DNA of 55,063 nt from positions 1 to 55,063 of the forward strand of contig RFGR01000051.1 in assembly GCA_003696625.1 (NCBI GenBank), given 5' to 3'. Position numbers and translations under genes: made by a program. Below are positions 12,606 to 24,147 of the stretch, one piece after another; the first letter of the stretch is position 1; the number at the start of each line of letters is the position of its first letter. This DNA comes from Planctomycetota bacterium (GTDB lineage Bacteria; Planctomycetota; UBA1135). The notes beneath the pieces were generated by a model. It worked only from the letters and a program-made list of their open reading frames with translations. It ran no database searches and was not told the origin of the DNA.

Positions 12606-13885
12606 TCGGCCGGCGGCCGCAGCACCGCCATCGCCTCCTGGCCGGGGTCGAAGAGCTCGGCCGCCCGCTCGCGCAGGGCCGCGACGTCGGCCCGCTCGAG
12701 CACGGCGAGCACTCCGAACGGTTCCTGATCGAGAAGCAGCGAGTGCAGGACCGAGCCGGCGACGGCGCCGGGCGCCTGCAGGCCGCTGACCAGAGAACCC
12801 CAGGCGGCGCGCCGCACCCGCTCCAGTTCGGCCTCGTCTGGGCCGCGGGCGACGAACCGGCGGATCGCGGTACGGAGGCCGTCGGCCCAGGCGTCCGGAT
12901 CCTCGCACTGGCCGCTGAGGACGGCGTAGCCGTAGTCCGTGTCGCAGCTGTAGCCGCAGGCGAAGGTCTCGTCGACCGTGCCGGCCTGGTAGAGTTCCTG
13001 ATGGAGTTCGCTCGAGTCGCCGAGCGCCAGTTCGAGCAGCAGCGAACTCAGCACCCGGCGCTCGAGCAGGGCCGCCCCCGGGCCGGTGCCGCCCCGTTCC
13101 CGCCAGGCCAGCCAGGCGTGGGGCCGGCTGACCGGGAATTCCTCCTCCAGCCGGGTCGCCGCCGGCCGCTCCGGCTCGGCCGGGTAGAGGCGCTCGACCG
13201 CCAGCTCCGGGCGCGGTTCGACCTGGTCGGCGACCCTGGCCAGAACCCGCTCGGCATCGAGGTCGCCGGCCACGACCAGGACCAGGTTGGCCGGTCGGTA
13301 GAACGAGTCGAAGCAAGCCTGAAGGTCGGCGGCGGTGGTCGCCCGCACCGAGGCGACCGTGCCGCCGGGCGGGATCCGGATCGGATGGGCGGCGTAGAGG
13401 GCGCGGTGGAGCAGGAACAGGCCGCGGTACTGCGGCAAGTCCTCGTACATCCGCACCTCCTGCTCGATGATCCCCTTCTCCTTCTCGACCCGCTCCTCGG
13501 TGATCAGCGGCCGTTGGACGAAGTCGAGCAGGACCTCGAGGGCCGCCTCGAAGCGGCCGGCGCTGACGAAGTAGTAGCTGGTCGAGCGGAAGCCGGTGCC
13601 GCCGTTGAAGTCGGCGCCGAGCCGACCGAAGCGGTCGAAGACCTTCTCCTCCCGGCCTTCGAACAGCTTGTGCTCGAGAAAGTGGGCGGCCCCGTCCGGG
13701 ACCTCGATCACCTCGCCGCCGGCCGGCCGGAAGCGGGTGTCGGTGCTCCCGAAGCGCAGCCCGAAGTAGCCGGCGGCGGTGGCGAAGCCGGGCCGCTCGA
13801 CCACCGCCAGACGCAGACCGGCGGCGCGGCCCAAGTGAAGGGTCTCGTCGAGCCGCTCAGAGCGGATCCGGCGCAGCCCGCTCAC
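12602..13885 (-). CDS. M16 family zinc peptidase, catalytic-type (YfmH-like)
   Basis: HFLEHKLFEG (HxxEH) motif, KGIIEQEVRMYED; GTG start overlapping upstream TGA (GTGA). Confidence 0.9.
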   Translation of the reverse strand: MSGLRRIRSERLDETLHLGRAAGLRLAVVERPGFATAAGYFGLRFGSTDTRFRPAGGEVIEVPDGAAHFLEHKLFEGREEKVFDRFGRLGADFNGGTGFRSTSYYFVSAGRFEAALEVLLDFVQRPLITEERVEKEKGIIEQEVRMYEDLPQYRGLFLLHRALYAAHPIRIPPGGTVASVRATTAADLQACFDSFYRPANLVLVVAGDLDAERVLARVADQVEPRPELAVERLYPAEPERPAATRLEEEFPVSRPHAWLAWRERGGTGPGAALLERRVLSSLLLELALGDSSELHQELYQAGTVDETFACGYSCDTDYGYAVLSGQCEDPDAWADGLRTAIRRFVARGPDEAELERVRRAAWGSLVSGLQAPGAVAGSVLHSLLLDQEPFGVLAVLERADVAALRERAAELFDPGQEAMAVLRPPAE

Positions 13886-15192
13886 GCCGCCTCCTCCCCG
13901 GCCGCCACCGGCGCCAATAGGTAGACGAGCGCGGGCTCCCACGCGGCCGCGGCCGCGGCGATCCGCTCCCGGGTCACCGCGGCGACGTCGCGCACCCGCT
14001 CGGACGGGGTCCGGCGGAAGCCGAGAAGCCGCTCCCGATCGTGGAAGCGGGCCAGGCCGGAGGGCGAATCGGCCAGGGAATCGAGCTGGTCCCGCAGACC
14101 GGCGCGGGCGGCGGCCTCCTCCTCCTCGCTCCAGTCGCCGGCCGCGACCACCGCGGCCTGGGCCAGGATCTCGTCCCGGACCTCGCGGTAGGAGGCGGCG
14201 TCGATGCCGGCCCCGACCGCCAGGATCCCCTTGCGGGCACGGAGCGAGGAGGAGATCCCGTAGCAGAGGGAGCGCTGTTCGCGGACGATCCGGAACAGCC
14301 GCCCCTGCGCGCCGCCGCCGAGGATGGCGTTGGCCAGGGTCAGAGCCTCGAAATCCTCCGGCGTCGCCGGCGGCGGGAACCGGAAGCCGAAGTGGAGCCG
14401 GGCCTGGTCGAGCGGCAGAGCCTCGCGGTCCTCCCGGAGTCGATCCGGGCGGTCGAGACGAACCGGCGGCAGCGGCGGCCGCACCGCGTCGGCGTGCGGG
14501 CCGCCGGCGCCGAACCAGTCGGCCAGGAAGGCGGCGACTTCCTCCGGATCGGCCGGGCCGACCAGGACGGCCGAGATCCGCGCCTGCTCGAGCAAGCCGT
14601 GGCGGGCGGCCTCGAGGTCCTCCTCCTTCAGGGCGGCGACCTCCTCCTCGCCCCCCCACAGCGGCCGCCCGAAGGGGTCGTCGCCGCAGAGGAGCTGAAG
14701 GAAACGCTGGCGGGAATAGGCGGCCCGGTCGTCGCTCAGGGACCGGATCCGCCGCAGGAGCTGGCGCCGTTCGCGCTCCAGGGTGGCGGCCGGAATCTGG
14801 CCGGCGGCGTCCCGGGCCGGTTCCTCGAGCAGTTCCCGGGCCAGCGCGCAGACTCCGGCCTGGACCGCGGCGCCGGCCGGCAGGAAGCGCTCCCCCACCC
14901 AGGAGACCGCCAAGGTGACCCGATGGCCGTCGGCCAGGCGGCGGCCGTCGAGCCCGACCGAGGCGCCGTAGAGGGACTCCTCCGCTCGGGTCAGGTGCAT
15001 CTGGCTGGGATGGCTCCGGGTGCCCTGTTCGAGGATCTGAGCGGCGAGCACCCGGGCCGGCGACCGACCGTCGGTGAACGGGGAGTCGAAGTGGACCTGG
15101 AGCAGGGCCCGTTTGAAGCGGGCGTCGGGCAGGACGAGGAGCTCCAGGCCGGGGGCCGGAAGGAGTCGGAGGGGCGGGCGATCGGCTCGCAT
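13882..15192 (-). CDS. M16 family peptidase paralogue lacking HxxEH (YfmF-like)
   Basis: M16-like fold text (ANAILGGGAQGRLFRIVREQRSLCYGISS) without zinc motif at the N-terminus. Confidence 0.87.
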   Translation of the reverse strand: MRADRPPLRLLPAPGLELLVLPDARFKRALLQVHFDSPFTDGRSPARVLAAQILEQGTRSHPSQMHLTRAEESLYGASVGLDGRRLADGHRVTLAVSWVGERFLPAGAAVQAGVCALARELLEEPARDAAGQIPAATLERERRQLLRRIRSLSDDRAAYSRQRFLQLLCGDDPFGRPLWGGEEEVAALKEEDLEAARHGLLEQARISAVLVGPADPEEVAAFLADWFGAGGPHADAVRPPLPPVRLDRPDRLREDREALPLDQARLHFGFRFPPPATPEDFEALTLANAILGGGAQGRLFRIVREQRSLCYGISSSLRARKGILAVGAGIDAASYREVRDEILAQAAVVAAGDWSEEEEAAARAGLRDQLDSLADSPSGLARFHDRERLLGFRRTPSERVRDVAAVTRERIAAAAAAWEPALVYLLAPVAAGEEAA

Positions 15193-15239
15193 CGGGACCA
15201 GGAACCGCTCATGCTAGCGGGCGAGGGCGCCGGGACCTC

Positions 15240-15245
15240 TAGAAT
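15240..15245 (+). promoter_or_regulatory. -10-like TAGAAT, 8 nt before GT4 ATG
   Basis: TAGAAT-cgccgtcg-ATG. Confidence 0.6.
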
Positions 15246-15253
15246 CGCCGTCG

Positions 15254-16456
15254 ATGCTGGCCTGGATCCTCCACCCGCACGACCCTTGCGTCGATTACGC
15301 CTCCGGGGTCGGGACGATGATCAACACCTTCATCGCCCACGCCCCGGCGGACCTCGAGGTCCGCTTGGCCGGGATCACGGTCGAGCCCGAGCGGCGGCCG
15401 GTCGGACGCTGGTCCGAGGTCGAGGTCGGCGGCCGCCGGATCCGTCAGCTGCCCCTCCTGGCCGCCCATCCCTCGATCCGCTCCCGGATCCCGGTCAGCC
15501 TCCGTTACACCCTCCGCCTGCGCCGCTTCCTCCGTCGCACCGATCTCGAGGGAGGCAGCCTGCTCTTCCACCGCCTGGAACCGGCCTGGCCGGCCTTGCG
15601 CCGGCCCGAGCAGAAGCTGATGTTCCTCCACTACCACCCGGAGGACCAGATCCTCGGCTCCGGCACCGAGGTGACCTGGCGCCGCTTCCCGGGCCTCTAC
15701 TTCCGGCTCGAACGTCGGATCCTGCCCCGGGTCGACCGCCTCTGGAGCGAACGCTCCGACGCGATCGAGTGGTGGCTGCAGCGCCATCCCGCCCTGGCCG
15801 GCAAGGCCGAGTTCCTGCCGACCTGGGCCGACGACACCGTCTTCCACCCGCTGCCGGAGGAGGAGCGCGCCGAACTCCGCCGGCGCCTCTGCACCGCCGC
15901 CGGCCTGGATCCGGCCCTGCCGCTGGCTTTCTTCGCCGGCCGCTTCGAGGCCCAGAAGGACCCGATGTTGCTGCTCCGGGCCTGGCGGGCGCTGCCGGCG
16001 TCGGCGGCCCGGGCCCAACTCGTCCTGGCCGGCGAGGGCAGCTTCGGCGACGAGATGCGTGCCTTCGTCGCCGCCGAGGGCCTGGCCGACCGGGTCCACT
16101 TCGCCGGCGCCCTCGGCCAGCGGGAGGTCGCCCGCTGGCTGAACGCGGCCGATGCCTTCGTGATGTCGAGCGCCTTCGAAGGCATGCCGCTGGCGATGAT
16201 CGAGGCCCTGGCCTGCGGGACGCCGGTCGCCTCGACCCGGATCGGCGAGGCGCCGCGGCTGGTCCGGCGGCCGGAGCAGGGCCGGCTGGTGGCCGAGCGC
16301 GATCCAGCCGCCCTGGCCGGCGCGATCGCCGAGGTCCTGGCCGCGCCCCGGGACCGGGCCGCTTGCCTCGAGGCGGCCCGGCCGTTCACTCCCCGGGCGG
16401 TGCTCGAGCCGGTCTATCGAGCCATCCGCGAGCGGGCGGCAGGAGCCGACCGGTGA
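15254..16456 (+). CDS. GT4-like glycosyltransferase
   Basis: LAFFAGRFEAQKDPMLLLRAWRAL, MSSAFEGMPLAMIEALACGTPVAST. Confidence 0.92.
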   Translation: MLAWILHPHDPCVDYASGVGTMINTFIAHAPADLEVRLAGITVEPERRPVGRWSEVEVGGRRIRQLPLLAAHPSIRSRIPVSLRYTLRLRRFLRRTDLEGGSLLFHRLEPAWPALRRPEQKLMFLHYHPEDQILGSGTEVTWRRFPGLYFRLERRILPRVDRLWSERSDAIEWWLQRHPALAGKAEFLPTWADDTVFHPLPEEERAELRRRLCTAAGLDPALPLAFFAGRFEAQKDPMLLLRAWRALPASAARAQLVLAGEGSFGDEMRAFVAAEGLADRVHFAGALGQREVARWLNAADAFVMSSAFEGMPLAMIEALACGTPVASTRIGEAPRLVRRPEQGRLVAERDPAALAGAIAEVLAAPRDRAACLEAARPFTPRAVLEPVYRAIRERAAGADR

Positions 16457-16902
16457 AGCTGGCCCTCGTCACCTCGACCGGTGGCCACCTGCTCGAGATG
16501 GTCAACCTGCGGCCGGCCTGGGAGAAGCACGAACGCTTCTGGGTCACCTTCCCGCTCGAGGACGCCCGGACCCTGCTCCAGGACGAGCGCGTGATCTGGG
16601 CCCACCACCCGACCAACCGCAGCATCAAGAACCTGATCCGCAACCTCTTCCTGGCCTGGCGGGTGCTGCGGCGGGAGCGGCCGGACGTCGTGATCTCGAC
16701 CGGGGCCGGAGTGGCGGTGCCGTTCCTCTGGATCGGCAAACTGCTCGGGATGAAGACGGTCTATCTCGAGTGCATCACCCGGATCCAAAGCATCTCCCTG
16801 GCCGGCCGCCTGATCCTGCCGGTGGTCGACAAGTTCTACGGCCAGTGGGAGGAGATCGCCGCCCTGCATCCCAAGATCGACTACGAGGGCCGGAACGTAT
16901 GA
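16453..16902 (+). CDS. Alg14/PssD-like oligosaccharide biosynthesis membrane subunit
   Basis: VTSTGGHLLEMVNLRPAW, DVVISTGAGVAVPFLWIGKLLGMKTVYLECITRI; GTG start overlapping previous stop. Confidence 0.88.
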   Translation: MKLALVTSTGGHLLEMVNLRPAWEKHERFWVTFPLEDARTLLQDERVIWAHHPTNRSIKNLIRNLFLAWRVLRRERPDVVISTGAGVAVPFLWIGKLLGMKTVYLECITRIQSISLAGRLILPVVDKFYGQWEEIAALHPKIDYEGRNV

Positions 16903-17396
16903 TCTTCGTCACCCTCGGGACCGAGCGGTTCCCCTTCCAGCGCCTGGTCGACGCCGCCGACCGGGTCGCCGAGGCTCGGCCGGACGAGGAGGTCTTCGTC
17001 CAGATCGGCAACCACCCCGAGCCGCCGCGCTTGGCCCGCTGGCAGCGGTGGCTGGCCTACGCCGATTTCGCCGCTCGGATCCGCGAGGCCCGGGTGGTCG
17101 TCACCCACGCCGGCGCCGGCTCGCTGCTGTCCTGCGCCTGGATCGGCAAGGTCGCCGTCACCGCTCCCCGCCTGCATCGCTTCGGCGAGCACGTCGACGA
17201 CCACCAGACCGAACTGGCGGCCCGGATGGCCGAACTCGGCCACGCCCTGATCGGGGAGACGCCGGAGGAATTGGCCCGGCTGGTCCTCGACTACGACGTA
17301 GAGGTGGAGAGGCTGCGGGGCCGCGGCGTCTCCCGCCCGACCCTGCCGGCCGCCCTCGACGCCTGGCTCAGCCGCCTCGAAGCCGACTCGCGATGA
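16899..17396 (+). CDS. Alg13/PssE-like glycosyltransferase catalytic subunit
   Basis: MIFVTLGTERFPFQRLVDA, VVVTHAGAGSLLSCAWIGK; ATGA overlap with the Alg14-like gene. Confidence 0.88.
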   Translation: MIFVTLGTERFPFQRLVDAADRVAEARPDEEVFVQIGNHPEPPRLARWQRWLAYADFAARIREARVVVTHAGAGSLLSCAWIGKVAVTAPRLHRFGEHVDDHQTELAARMAELGHALIGETPEELARLVLDYDVEVERLRGRGVSRPTLPAALDAWLSRLEADSR

Positions 17397-18277
17397 TCCT
17401 CGCCGCCGCCGCCCTCGCCCTCGCCGCCCAGCTCCCGCCCGCCGAGGAGATCCTGGCCCGGGCGGTCTCGGCCCAGGTCACCGACGACGCCGACCACCGG
17501 GTCGAGTTCTTCCGGCTGGCCTTGAACCTGCGTGAGCGTGGCGAGACCCCGCGCGAGGTGGACGTCAGCGTGGCCTACGACGGCCGCCGCGGCGGCCGGG
17601 TCCACCTCGTCCTCGACGACTCCGCCCGCGGCGGCGTCCGGGTCGAGAAGGGCTTCGACGGCCCCCACTACTGGGCCCGCGAGCAGGACGGCGAGCCGAT
17701 CGAACTCGTCGGCCGCGACTTCGCCCAGGATCGCGAGGCGATCGACGAAACCCTCGACCTCTGCGAACAACTGCTCGTCTTGTTCGATCTCGAGCGGCTG
17801 CGGGCCCGGGTCAAGGACCTGAGCGCCGAGGAAGGCACCCTCACCCGCCGCGGGGTCGAGGTGCCGCACTGGATCCTGCGCGGCCGGGTGCTGCTCGCCG
17901 ACCGGCCGCGCCGCTTCGCCCTCTGGGTGGACCCGGTCACCGGCCTTCCCTCCCGCCTCGCCCTGAGTCTGCCCCCGACCGAGGCCCCGGCCGCCGGCGA
18001 CGAGGAACCGCCTCCGACGCCGCCGGAGGGAACGGACGGTGCCTGGCAGGAGTTCGACCTCTCCGCCTACCACGACTTCCCCTTCCTCGGCACCGAAGAG
18101 CCCCAGGGCCGCCTGCTGCCGCGGCTGGTCCGGGAGTACCGGCGCGATCCCGACGGGCGCCGGAGCGAGGTCCGGATCCTCGAGCTGCACGAGGTCCAGT
18201 GGCGGCTGCCGCCGCGCCTTCGAAGCTTCTCCGCCGGACCCGGCCGCGGCGGCGAGGACCCGGCCGCCGGCGGCTGA
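17393..18277 (+). CDS. Hypothetical secreted protein
   Basis: Signal-peptide-like N-terminus MILAAAALALAAQLPPAEE, 294 aa, ATGA overlap with preceding gene. Confidence 0.7.
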   Translation: MILAAAALALAAQLPPAEEILARAVSAQVTDDADHRVEFFRLALNLRERGETPREVDVSVAYDGRRGGRVHLVLDDSARGGVRVEKGFDGPHYWAREQDGEPIELVGRDFAQDREAIDETLDLCEQLLVLFDLERLRARVKDLSAEEGTLTRRGVEVPHWILRGRVLLADRPRRFALWVDPVTGLPSRLALSLPPTEAPAAGDEEPPPTPPEGTDGAWQEFDLSAYHDFPFLGTEEPQGRLLPRLVREYRRDPDGRRSEVRILELHEVQWRLPPRLRSFSAGPGRGGEDPAAGG

Positions 18278-18288
18278 AGCGCACCGCC

Positions 18289-20045
<1,757 letters not shown>

Positions 20046-20049
<4 letters not shown>

Positions 20050-21197
20050 CGCCGCCGGCCTCCCTGGTGGGCGTGGAGGACGAGTTCCTCCAGGGTGTGC
20101 AGGGAGACCGGCAGGCCCTCCACCTTGAGGCGCCGCTCGGCCCGACGGATCCCGCCCAGGACCCGATCGAGGCGGTCCCGGTCGCAACTCCGCAGCCGCT
20201 CCTCCATCCGGCGGGCGATCGGTCCACCGGCGGCCAGGCCCGCCTCCTTCAAGGCCGCCGGCAGGTCGGCGCCGCGGTCGAGCGCCGCGCGGACGGCGGC
20301 GGTCCGCCGTCGCTCGCCGGCCAGGATCGAAATCAGCAAGGAGAAGGCCTCCTGCGGCCCGAGCCGCTTGCCGCTCCAGCTCTGCAGACCGCGGTCGCGG
20401 ATCCGGGTGAGCAGCTGCAAGGCGGCGCGGCCGTCGCCGGCCAGGACGGCCGAGGCGAAGGCGAAGGCGTTGCCTTCGGCACTGTGGGCGACCACCCGCC
20501 GGACCTCCTCCTCGGCGATCGCCTGGTCGCCGAGCAGGGCGAAGTGGTCGAGGGCCTGGATCAGGTCGGCCGGGCGCGAACCGGCCACCTCGACCAGGGC
20601 CCCGGCCGCCCCCGGCTGGAGGGTCAGGCCCCGGGCCCGAGCCTCGGCCGCGGCGAACCCGGCCGCCTCGGAAGCGTCCGGATCGTGCGGCCGCCAGGGC
20701 GGCGGATCGCCGTAGAGGCGGCGGAAGCGGACCACCTCGGCCGAGTCGCCGGCGGCGGCCAGGGCGCCGACCACCGCCTCTGAACCGCGACCGCCGAGCT
20801 GGATCGCCATCCAGTCCGGACCGCCCGGATCGGCTGCGGCCTGGACCAGCGCCGGCACGAGGCGCGGGCGCCGGGAGAGGAGGCGCCCCGCCCGGGCCAG
20901 GATCAGCGCGCGACGGCCGGAGGAGAAGAGCGAGGCGGTCTGGAGGAAGGCCTCCAGGGCGTCGATCGACGGTTCGTCGCCGCCGCCGTCGAGGTCGAGC
21001 AGGTCGAAATCGGGCTCCGCCCGGGCCGCCTCGCGGGCCGCACGCAGGACTCGCTCGCCGAACCAAGGTTCGTCCTCGCCGCGGGTCGGCGGCGCCAGCA
21101 CGAGCAGCCTCGGCAGCCGCCCGGCGGCGGCCCGTTCGACCAGCTCCCGACAGACCGTGCCCGGGTCGGACGCTTTCCGGCGGCGGGCGGCGCTCAT
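20046..21197 (-). CDS. holA: DNA polymerase III delta subunit (HolA-like)
   Basis: Domain order and motifs of HolA: LLVLAPP..., LFSSGRRALILARA, EAFSLLISILAGERRR; 383 aa. Confidence 0.82.
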
Positions 21198-22072
21198 CCC
21201 GCCAGCTTAGGGCCGCCGAGGTGGATGCCGGCCAGGACCCCGGTGAAGAAGGCGGGGCCGACCCAGGCGTTGATCCGGAAGAAGGCCAGCGGCACCCGGT
21301 CGATCCGGCCGCCGCGCAGGACGAGGTGTTCGGCCGCCAGCAGCAGCGCCACCAGGAGCAGGCCGGCCGCGTAGCCCGGGCCGAGCCCGGCCAGGACGCC
21401 GGCCCGGATCCAGAGCGCCACGGCAAGCAGATGGAGGCCGGCGGCGAGCCGCCGCGATCGGCGCTGACCGAACCGGGCCGGGATGGAATGCAGGCCCTCG
21501 CGGCGGTCGTGGTCGATGTCCTGGATCGCGTAGAGCAGATCGAAGCCGGCTACCCAGGCCACCACCCCGGCGCCGATCCAGAGCGGCACGGGCCAGCCGG
21601 GGCGAAACGCCTTGGCGACCGCCAGCCAAGCGCCGCAGGGGGCGCAGGCCAGGGCCAGACCGAGCCCGAAGTGGCAGAGCAGGGTGAAGCGCTTGAGCAG
21701 CGAGTAGCCGAGCAGCAGCGCCAGCACCGGCAGCGACAGCCAGCCGCAGATCGGCGCCAACCAGAACGAGGTGACGACGAACAGGAGCGAGCAAACGAGG
21801 GTGAAGCCGGAAGTCCAGCCGACCTCGAGACTGCCGGTGACGAGTTCGCGGTCGGCGGTGCGCGGATTGCTGGCGTCGAAGCGGCGATCGGCCAGGCGGT
21901 TGAAGGCCATCGCGGCCGAGCGGCCGGCCACCGCGGCGACGGCGGTCCCGGCCAGGTCGCGGATCGGCGGCAGGCCGCCGGCGGCGAGCCAGGCCCCGGC
22001 CAGCGCGAACGGCAGCGCGAAGACGCTGTGCTCGAAGCGGATCATCCGCAGCACCCGGGCCAGGCGGCTCAT
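21194..22072 (-). CDS. ubiA: UbiA-family polyprenyltransferase (UbiA/MqnP-like)
   Basis: MIRFEHSVFALPFALAGAWLA, AMAFNRLADRRFDASNPRTADREL, DLLYAIQDIDHDRREGLHSIPARFG. Confidence 0.93.
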   Translation of the reverse strand: MSRLARVLRMIRFEHSVFALPFALAGAWLAAGGLPPIRDLAGTAVAAVAGRSAAMAFNRLADRRFDASNPRTADRELVTGSLEVGWTSGFTLVCSLLFVVTSFWLAPICGWLSLPVLALLLGYSLLKRFTLLCHFGLGLALACAPCGAWLAVAKAFRPGWPVPLWIGAGVVAWVAGFDLLYAIQDIDHDRREGLHSIPARFGQRRSRRLAAGLHLLAVALWIRAGVLAGLGPGYAAGLLLVALLLAAEHLVLRGGRIDRVPLAFFRINAWVGPAFFTGVLAGIHLGGPKLAG

Positions 22073-22680
22073 CCTCCCCCCCCACCGTCCCAGGGCGGCA
22101 CCCGGTCCTGGGGCAGGCCGAGCACGGCCAGGATCTTGGCGCAGACGTGGTCGACCAGATCGAGGACCGTCTGCGGCCGGTGGTAGAAGCCCGGACAGGC
22201 CGGCAGGACGGTCGCGCCGGCCCAGGCCAGTCGCGAGAGGAGGTCGAGGTGGGTCCGGCCGAGCGGGGTCTCGCGCGGCGCCACTACCAGCGGCAGGCCC
22301 TCCTTGAGCGCGACCTGGGCCGCCCGGGCGACCAATCGGTCGGCCCGGCCGCCGGCGATCGCGGCCAGGGTGTCGAGGGAACAGGGCACGATCAGGGCGG
22401 CGTCGCCCAGCGCCGTCCCCGAGGCGGGCGGCGCGCCGATGTCCGTCTCCGGGAACAGCCGCACCCGGGCCCGGTCTTGGCCCGGCGCCAACAGAGGCTC
22501 CGGGGAGTCGCCGAGGACCAGGTCGCACTCCTCGCGCAGCACCCGGCGGGCCGCGGCCGAGTAGCAGAGATCCACCTCCACCCCGGCGGCGACCAGGAGC
22601 TGGAGGGTGCGCAGGCCGTAGAGGGCCCCGCTGGCGCCGGTGACGCCGAGGAAGACCTTGCGCGGGACGGGGGCGGTCAT
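22069..22680 (-). CDS. ubiX: UbiX-family flavin prenyltransferase
   Basis: VFLGVTGASGALYGLRTLQLL, IVPCSLDTLAAIAGGRADRLVARAAQVALKEGLPLVVAPRETPL, FYHRPQTVLDLVDHV. Confidence 0.94.
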   Translation of the reverse strand: MTAPVPRKVFLGVTGASGALYGLRTLQLLVAAGVEVDLCYSAAARRVLREECDLVLGDSPEPLLAPGQDRARVRLFPETDIGAPPASGTALGDAALIVPCSLDTLAAIAGGRADRLVARAAQVALKEGLPLVVAPRETPLGRTHLDLLSRLAWAGATVLPACPGFYHRPQTVLDLVDHVCAKILAVLGLPQDRVPPWDGGGGG

Positions 22681-23399
22681 CCGAGGAGCAGGATGGCATC
22701 GTAGGCGGCGTGGGCGTAGGCCACCACGGCCAGCCCCCGAAGCCGCCAGAGAACGCCGAGCAGGACCCCGGCCAGGAACAGGAAGGTGAGATCGGCCGCG
22801 CCGACCGTTCCTTCCCGCCCCCAGGCGTGGGCCAGGGCGAAGGCGAGGGAGGACAGGAACAGAGCCAGCGGGAAGGACAGGACCGGCTCCGCGCCCTGCC
22901 AGCCGAGACCGCGGAAGAACCCGCGCAGGAGCAGGCGCAGGCCGGCCAGCAGTCCGGCCCGAAAGAGGAGTTCCTCGTAGAGGCCGGCACCGGCGGCGAG
23001 CGCCAGTCGACCGTGCCAGTCGGCGGGAGTTCCGGCCCAGGCCAGCGGCGGCGAGCCGACCGGCGCCAGCGAGGTGAGCAAGCGCAGCGCCGGCCCGAGC
23101 AGGAAGCCCCAGGCCACGCCCTCCCCGAGGCGGAAGAGGGCGCCGGTCCGCCAGGGCAGGCCGAGAAGGCGAATCCGGCCGACCGCCCACAGCACCCCGA
23201 TCGCCAGCCCGGCCGCCAGCAGCCAAGAGCCGGCCGAACCCAGCCGTTCAAGGAGCTGGAGGACGAAACCGAAGGCGGCGCTGCCGGCCCGGCGCCAGCC
23301 GCTGAGGTGAATCAACCCGAGCGGCAGCAGCAGGAGCAGGGTCAGGGCGGGGTCCGCGGCCGCGGTGATCGGGTCGACCGGACGGCGCGGTCCGCTCAC
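22677..23399 (-). CDS. CPBP family intramembrane metalloprotease
   Basis: Multi-TM; EELLFRAGLLAGL, SSLAFALAHAWG, AHAAYDAILL pattern; GTG start overlapping ubiE stop. Confidence 0.82.
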   Translation of the reverse strand: MSGPRRPVDPITAAADPALTLLLLLPLGLIHLSGWRRAGSAAFGFVLQLLERLGSAGSWLLAAGLAIGVLWAVGRIRLLGLPWRTGALFRLGEGVAWGFLLGPALRLLTSLAPVGSPPLAWAGTPADWHGRLALAAGAGLYEELLFRAGLLAGLRLLLRGFFRGLGWQGAEPVLSFPLALFLSSLAFALAHAWGREGTVGAADLTFLFLAGVLLGVLWRLRGLAVVAYAHAAYDAILLLG

Positions 23400-24103
23400 G
23401 GGGCCCCGGCCGGGCGCCGACCGGTGACGAGACGGGCCACCCCGCCGCTCAGCGGCCGGTGGCGGAGATCCTGGAAACCGGCCGCCTCGGCCCAGGCCAG
23501 GAATTCCTCCGGCCGGGCGAAGCCGTCCACCGAGGCGGGCAGGTAGTCGTAGGCGCCGGTCCGGCCGGCCCGGGTCAGGCGGGCGAGCCGGGGCAGGAGG
23601 TGGTGGAAGTAGCAGCCGAACAGGCCCCGCCAGAGCGGGTTCGGGATCCGGAAGAACTCGAGAACGGCCAGGCGGCCGCCGGGCGCGAGGACACGGGCGC
23701 ACTCCCGCAGCGCCCGAACCGGATCCTCGACGTTGCGGATGCCGAAGGCGATGCTCAGGGCGTCGAAGGAAGCGTCCGCGAACGGGAGCCGCTGGGCGTC
23801 GGCCTGGACCAGGCGCAGGGGCCGGCGGCGCCGCTCGGCCTTGGCCCGCGCGAGCGGCAGCATCGGCCCGGTGAAGTCGGCGCCGGTGGTGACCGCCCCG
23901 GCCGCGGCCAGTTCGAGAGCGAGGTCGCCGGTGCCGCAGCAGAGGTCGAGGGCCCGGTCGCCGGGCCGGAGGGCGAGGCTGCGGACGGCCCGCCGCCGCC
24001 AGCGGCGATCGATGCCGAGCGAGAGGGTCCGGTTGAGGAGGTCGTACTGCGGAGCGATCTCCCCGAACATCCGCTGGATCTCGGCGCCGGGCGGGGCAGG
24101 CAT
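23396..24103 (-). CDS. ubiE: Demethylmenaquinone/ubiquinone methyltransferase UbiE/MenG
   Basis: MFGEIAPQYDLLNRTLSLGIDRRWRR, ALDLCCGTGDLALEL, SIAFGIRNVEDPVRALRECARVLAPGGRLAVLEF. Confidence 0.95.
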   Translation of the reverse strand: MPAPPGAEIQRMFGEIAPQYDLLNRTLSLGIDRRWRRRAVRSLALRPGDRALDLCCGTGDLALELAAAGAVTTGADFTGPMLPLARAKAERRRRPLRLVQADAQRLPFADASFDALSIAFGIRNVEDPVRALRECARVLAPGGRLAVLEFFRIPNPLWRGLFGCYFHHLLPRLARLTRAGRTGAYDYLPASVDGFARPEEFLAWAEAAGFQDLRHRPLSGGVARLVTGRRPAGAP

Positions 24104-24111
24104 GGCCCGGC

Positions 24112-24117
24112 ATTATC
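24112..24117 (-). promoter_or_regulatory. -10-like GATAAT, 8 nt before ubiE ATG
   Basis: Minus strand GATAAT-gccgggcc-ATG. Confidence 0.6.
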
Positions 24118-24147
24118 CCGGCCGCGGCGGCCGCGGCCAAGGACGTC

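Noticed and set aside
14041-16902. 953-aa plus ORF starting in the M16 region
   Set aside because: Only the C-terminal part (from 16453) encodes a recognisable protein; the upstream part is antisense shadow of M16 genes and an alternate frame of the GT4 gene.
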